A DNA stretch of 64,000 nucleotides from NCBI RefSeq assembly GCF_958295425.1, contig NC_081138.1:4295302-4359301 (forward strand), written 5' to 3'. Each line of letters starts with the position of its first letter. Position 1 is the stretch's first letter. The translations under genes were made by a program, and so were the position numbers. The notes beneath the pieces were generated by a model. It ran no database searches. It was not told the origin of the DNA and worked only from the letters and a program-made list of their open reading frames with translations. Below, piece by piece: positions 59,972-64,000 of this stretch. This DNA comes from Solea solea (lineage: Eukaryota; Chordata; Actinopteri; Pleuronectiformes; Soleidae).

Positions 59972-62900
59972 TCTCCTGCAACAACATATGAACAGATATC
60001 ACTTCCCCATGCTGTATGCAAATACACATGGCCATCATTTTTGTTCACAAGAGCAAAAACATGTTGTCAATACGTCTGACTGTACAGATGTGTCTGTTGT
60101 CAGTGTGTGTGTGTGTGTGTGCATCTGGGTCAGTGTATCAGTGTGAGCAACTGATAAAGGGTAAACTACCACAGCTCTTTGTTATCTCTGTCACAAATTG
60201 TCACTGTTCATATATCACACAAACATGGTTTTCTTGCTGCTGAGTGTAAAGATAATTCAGTAAGATAAGTTGATGGCCAATGTGCTGCTTTCTATTGCTT
60301 CATTTTTACCACATTTGTAACTTCAACTTTGGCATAGAGGGAAAAGAAATATAACATACACCATTTGAGAGAGAAACTTTGTTTGGTATAAAAACAATTA
60401 AAGTGGACAAGAGACGAGAACAGAGGTGCCGGGGTGAAGAAAAAGAGGACAAGGGAAAGAGTTCGGCCAAGTGTGTGAGAGAGCAACATAACAGTTCACC
60501 ACAGGAACGAGTTCAATAGACAATAATATAATTTGTCCAAGAATCACAGAGGGCGATGTGATCAAATTAAATAGATATGCAGCACTTGACTTGAGTGACT
60601 TAAGGTGTGCTTATATTCCATAATCACATCAGTAAAGAAAATTAACAAACATGTAGAAAAAGAACATAAGACTCTTTCACATTTTTAAACCTGGATGAAC
60701 AATTAACACCATGTGGTGTTATTTTTCAAACAATGTCATCTTTCTGTGAAAATGTGACATCACGAGTTGAAGATGAAAACAACAACTACCCACTAGAGCT
60801 CAGTGACAATATTAGTCGTTTTTTTTTCTACTTTTACTTCTGTCCCTCATTCAAACTCAGCGGCAAGTTAACAATTAGGTGCTAATAAAATGCATTGCAA
60901 CAAAGCAAGACAAAATAAAGAGTATGTTGATGAATGGAAGATGCAACAAATGTAGCAGACAAAGACGAAATTAGTGTGTCCAATGTGGTCTTGCATTTCC
61001 ACAAATGCAAATCTGAGCTGAAACCAATAAAAAGCGGCAAGCATTGCTGAGTCATTACACAATTCCAATGGTCAAATTAAATGTATTTGATCCCTGGATT
61101 AATTTGATCCCAGATTTCTGACAGTGGGCAAGAGATTACTAAATTAAATCCTAAAAAAATCACTGGTCTATCAATTCAAATCAAATCAAAATGATGTAGA
61201 ACCCTTCTGCAAGAAAAGAGAAAAACACTGGTGCTGGTGCCACACAGTCCACAAAAACAGACTGATCACAACCTTGGGAAACGTAATGAGGTATCAACAA
61301 AATCATAGCCTCTGACATTGTTTGAGATGAAACGCTGAGGCAAAATATGTGCACATTTAAAGCTTACAGGATCTGTGTTTTTCCATTATGTAAATAATTT
61401 AATGGTGGGGCTCTTAAATCCGACTTGAGCTGGCTACAAAGCAGGGGGGCATTTTCATGCAGGAAGCCATGTGATTCATTATACTGGTTTTATGACACTA
61501 CGGTTTGCATCCTGTCTTCCAGGTGTGTTTTCCGACACCACAGACCATGAATGAAATACTGTTTGCTAAATCTCTGATAACAGTTTCCTCCCATTGTGGA
61601 AGACGACTGAAAAATCTTGCTAAACCTGTATAATCACAAACAAAACTATAATGACAGAAAGCAATTTTATACTGCACTGGCATAAATCTTAAGGCATGTT
61701 AGCTCACAGCATGCAAAGTCTAAATTGAAAATGAAAGATAAAACTGGAAATGAACCAGCAATCACCAAATATACACAATTTGTCCTAAAAAGCAGACAAA
61801 CATGTTTCCTTTGACTGATCACCTTTTCCTTTGAAAACAGCATATTCAAACAGACTATGCAGTGATTGTGGGTGAGAAATGGCTTTGCATAAGTAATGAG
61901 GAAGAATAAAAGGCTGTCCTACATCGACGCCAGAGATTACACTGCTGGCTGCTGTTTCTATAAAAAGCTTCACTGCAGGGAGTATGAGTGGCACAAACAC
62001 ACATCCAAACACACACCCCCTGCAAACACACACACGCACAAACACAAAAACAAGGGGGAATATTTATAGGGAAGTAGGTTCTAGCATCACAAGAACTTTA
62101 ACGATCAGTGTCTGGTTGACTCCAGTCATCCAATCACAGATCTGTGACTGTTGCAAGCCTTGGCAGACAAACCTTGTGAAATGCTGGAAAGATTATTGGT
62201 AGCTCCAAGCCAACTTAAAATGCCTTCTATATTTCCTGTTCTCCTATTTTCAACTTCTTAGACTTCTTTCCTTCTAGTCAAAGCAAATAACTCCTGAATT
62301 AGCCTGACATCGAGTGGCACAGGGACACGATGTAGACCTACGTAACCCTAGATACAGGGGCCTAACACATGCTGGCCTGTACCTTTAAGAGTTGCTCTTA
62401 GCTGCCACATATTCAGAAGGGAAAGTCCCTGAGCAGGCTGACTGAAGTCGATGTGATTTTCCACTCCCTCCTGACTGCTCTGCTTTAACACACTAGCTAA
62501 TTCCAAACCATGTCCCCACTCTAAAAAGACATTTCATTCTCACCCTCTTCACAGCTGTTTTCAGCTATGAACTCCAGGAAAAGTCTGCAGTTTGTGTTCA
62601 CATATGACAAATTGTCTGGGTAGAACACATTCCCAAGTGCAGTTCTCTGGATGAGCCAGGTGAGAGGGTGGTACCTCTAATATGTAGAAGGAAGGACTCT
62701 CACTGTGGAGAATCCAGCATTTGTCCCGCTGCTTCTCAAACAAGCTGATGCAGACATAATGTGGAGTTTGATGAGCTGGCAGAAAAAAGTCCAAAGAATG
62801 TCCAGATCAACTTCTGCAGACATTTGCTGTAAAACATATAGCCCCTGTGGGGAAAACTGTATGAAAGCAGCTAATTATTCTTATTATAGAATTGTGTGCT

Positions 62901-63152
62901 ATAATTATTACTTTTTACTGACTCATACTCAAAGTCCTGAAGACATTGTTACTATGATATACAATATATGTATGTTTAATGCATCAATTCCTTTATTTAT
63001 GTTATCTTGAAAAAGCCTCTCAACAGTGAAACTACATGCATGCAACGAGTAGACATTTTAGTCATCATATACACAGTTGTGTTGAAGATATTCTTGGAAT
63101 TCGTTTTAACCAGCCAGTGGTTGAAGCACTAATGTCTTTTCCGGATTCCAGA
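59972..63152. other. Non-coding stretch, no gene seen
   Basis: AT-rich unique DNA with a GT repeat (60102-60121), a TAACACCA-TG-TGGTGTTA palindrome (about 60705-60722) and a 14-bp palindrome TCACAGATCTGTGA (62134-62147). No gene or complete transposon is recognised. Confidence 0.5.
60102..60121. repeat. (GT)10 microsatellite
   Basis: Ten uninterrupted GT units. Confidence 0.95.
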
Positions 63153-63205
63153 GCTCTTCTGACATTGTCAGAAGAGCAAGTTATAACATCACCATGTTAT
63201 AGCTT
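63153..63205. repeat. Two directly abutting hairpins
   Basis: Hairpin 1 (63153-63177) has perfect 12-bp arms, GCTCTTCTGACA and its complement, around a single T. Hairpin 2 (63178-63205) begins at the next base with 12-bp arms, AAGTTATAACAT and an 11/12 complement, around CACC. No terminal repeats of a known transposon family flank them. Confidence 0.85.
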
Positions 63206-63710
63206 GAAAAGCTACAGCAATTTGTAAAGGGCTTTAATTAGCTGAAATTAGAAACTAACAATGTTACAGTGGTTACGTTAGCATCTTTTACTTTTGTCTC
63301 CATTTAAATCTATTGTTTAGATGATGAAATTAATTAAATAATATTGAGCACTGTCCAAAGTTTAAAAAAGTAATGATTGCTTCAACCATAAATGCTAACT
63401 GCTGGAAGATGAACGTGCACTGCAGTGTCGTACCGGAAATAGCTCACTGCTAGCAAACAATAGTTAGCAAATTCCCAATAACGCTGATCGAAGCTAAAGC
63501 CATTAAAACTTGCGTTCAGCCATTAGACCCCAGAGTAAATGCTGATTAAACATATCCACACAGTTGAAAAGCCAGTTTAAACCTGGGATTTATCTGGGGT
63601 TATTTTAGCATGGAGTTCACAGCACTAGCAACTCTTAATGTGGAAAACATGAACACAAACCCCTGAACCTTCTTTAGCCGTCTACTGAATCCATTTCTGT
63701 CACAACCTGG
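63206..63710. other. Non-coding stretch, no gene seen
   Basis: AT-rich unique sequence. No feature was recognised. Confidence 0.5.
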
Positions 63711-63865
63711 GCCCCACTGGATGTGTGTGCAGTGTGTGACAGCTTTGTCGCTGCTCTGCTGCGTCAATCTGTTGTTCACACAGGGGGTATGTTGTCTGCT
63801 GTGGAGCTGCTGCTATGTTTTCATAGTGTGTGCCTTTGAAATTGCCACAATGAAGCTTTCTGAAA
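63711..63865 (+). mobile_element. Interspersed repeat F, copy 2
   Basis: CCACTGGATG, GTGTGTGACAGCT, CTGCTGCGTC, TGTTCACACAG, GTTGTCTGCTGTGG and GTGCCTTTGAAA follow the same order as in 13640-13790. The copies have diverged moderately. The remainder of the window to 64000 shows no other feature. Confidence 0.5.
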
Positions 63866-64000
63866 AACTGCTGCATAATATTCAGTTTTTCAAATAGAGA
63901 CTCTAATCAAGCAAATGCACTTTCATATCGGGCGTCATAATGCCTAAGTGCTTAAGTAGTAGTATTTACATCAGTCACCTCTGGCACCATTAGTTGTTTG

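Noticed and set aside
1..64000. tRNA, 5S or other polymerase III genes, rRNA and CRISPR arrays
   Set aside because: No intact A/B-box pair with a cloverleaf-compatible fold and no regularly spaced direct repeats were seen on either strand. Regular repeats are microsatellites only.

Overview
The window looks like intronic or intergenic DNA from a ray-finned fish, most likely a percomorph teleost. The evidence is AT-rich composition, dense CA/GT, GA/CT and AAT-type microsatellites, no compact operon-like coding, and many short non-autonomous DNA transposons of kinds common in teleosts (first bases GGCGCTTTTCC, TAGGGCTGT or GCGTTTACATGC, plus a tail resembling 'ACACCCTGGACAGGTCGCC'). No rRNA, tRNA, CRISPR array or complete protein-coding gene was recognised on either strand. 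I could not identify a host gene.

Layout. 1-12 kb: sparse DNA with CA repeats, family-A MITE copy 1 (2269-2800), a pair of RFX X-box motifs (4848-4923), an hAT-like MITE (6674-6956) and a concentric inverted-repeat element (9658-10029). 12-28 kb: an internally deleted BED-finger hAT element (12036-12615), MITE F copy 1, a perfect hairpin (15889-15925), hypervariable G/A/CT runs (21.6-22.4 kb), a third X-box (23535), a promoter-like block of X-box plus three CCAAT boxes (24586-24711), and family-A copy 3 on the minus strand. 28-44.6 kb: two family-B MITEs in inverted orientation (32177-32606 and 37758-38204) bracketing a MITE with 46-bp TIRs (34166-34645) and a broken open frame (35263-35787); then a CTCF-like site, MITE G, and a 1-kb family-A copy. 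44.6-64 kb: mostly unique sequence with a 28-bp perfect palindrome, the best candidate coding exon (49517-49684), a decayed hAT transposase fragment with recognisable signature motifs (50780-51004), a LINE/SINE-tail-like teleost repeat (56812-56990), a MITE with perfect 19-bp TIRs and a TCA duplication (58083-58440), two abutting hairpins, and MITE F copy 2.

The only coding sequence I can assign to a family is the relic hAT transposase. Several exon-like segments (acceptor, open frame, donor) are listed at low confidence because such combinations also arise by chance in 64 kb. The most notable points are the RFX/NF-Y motif concentrations, the two hAT relics that preserve complementary parts of one gene, the apparently young MITE insertions, and the unusual palindromes. 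All motif and similarity statements were made by eye.
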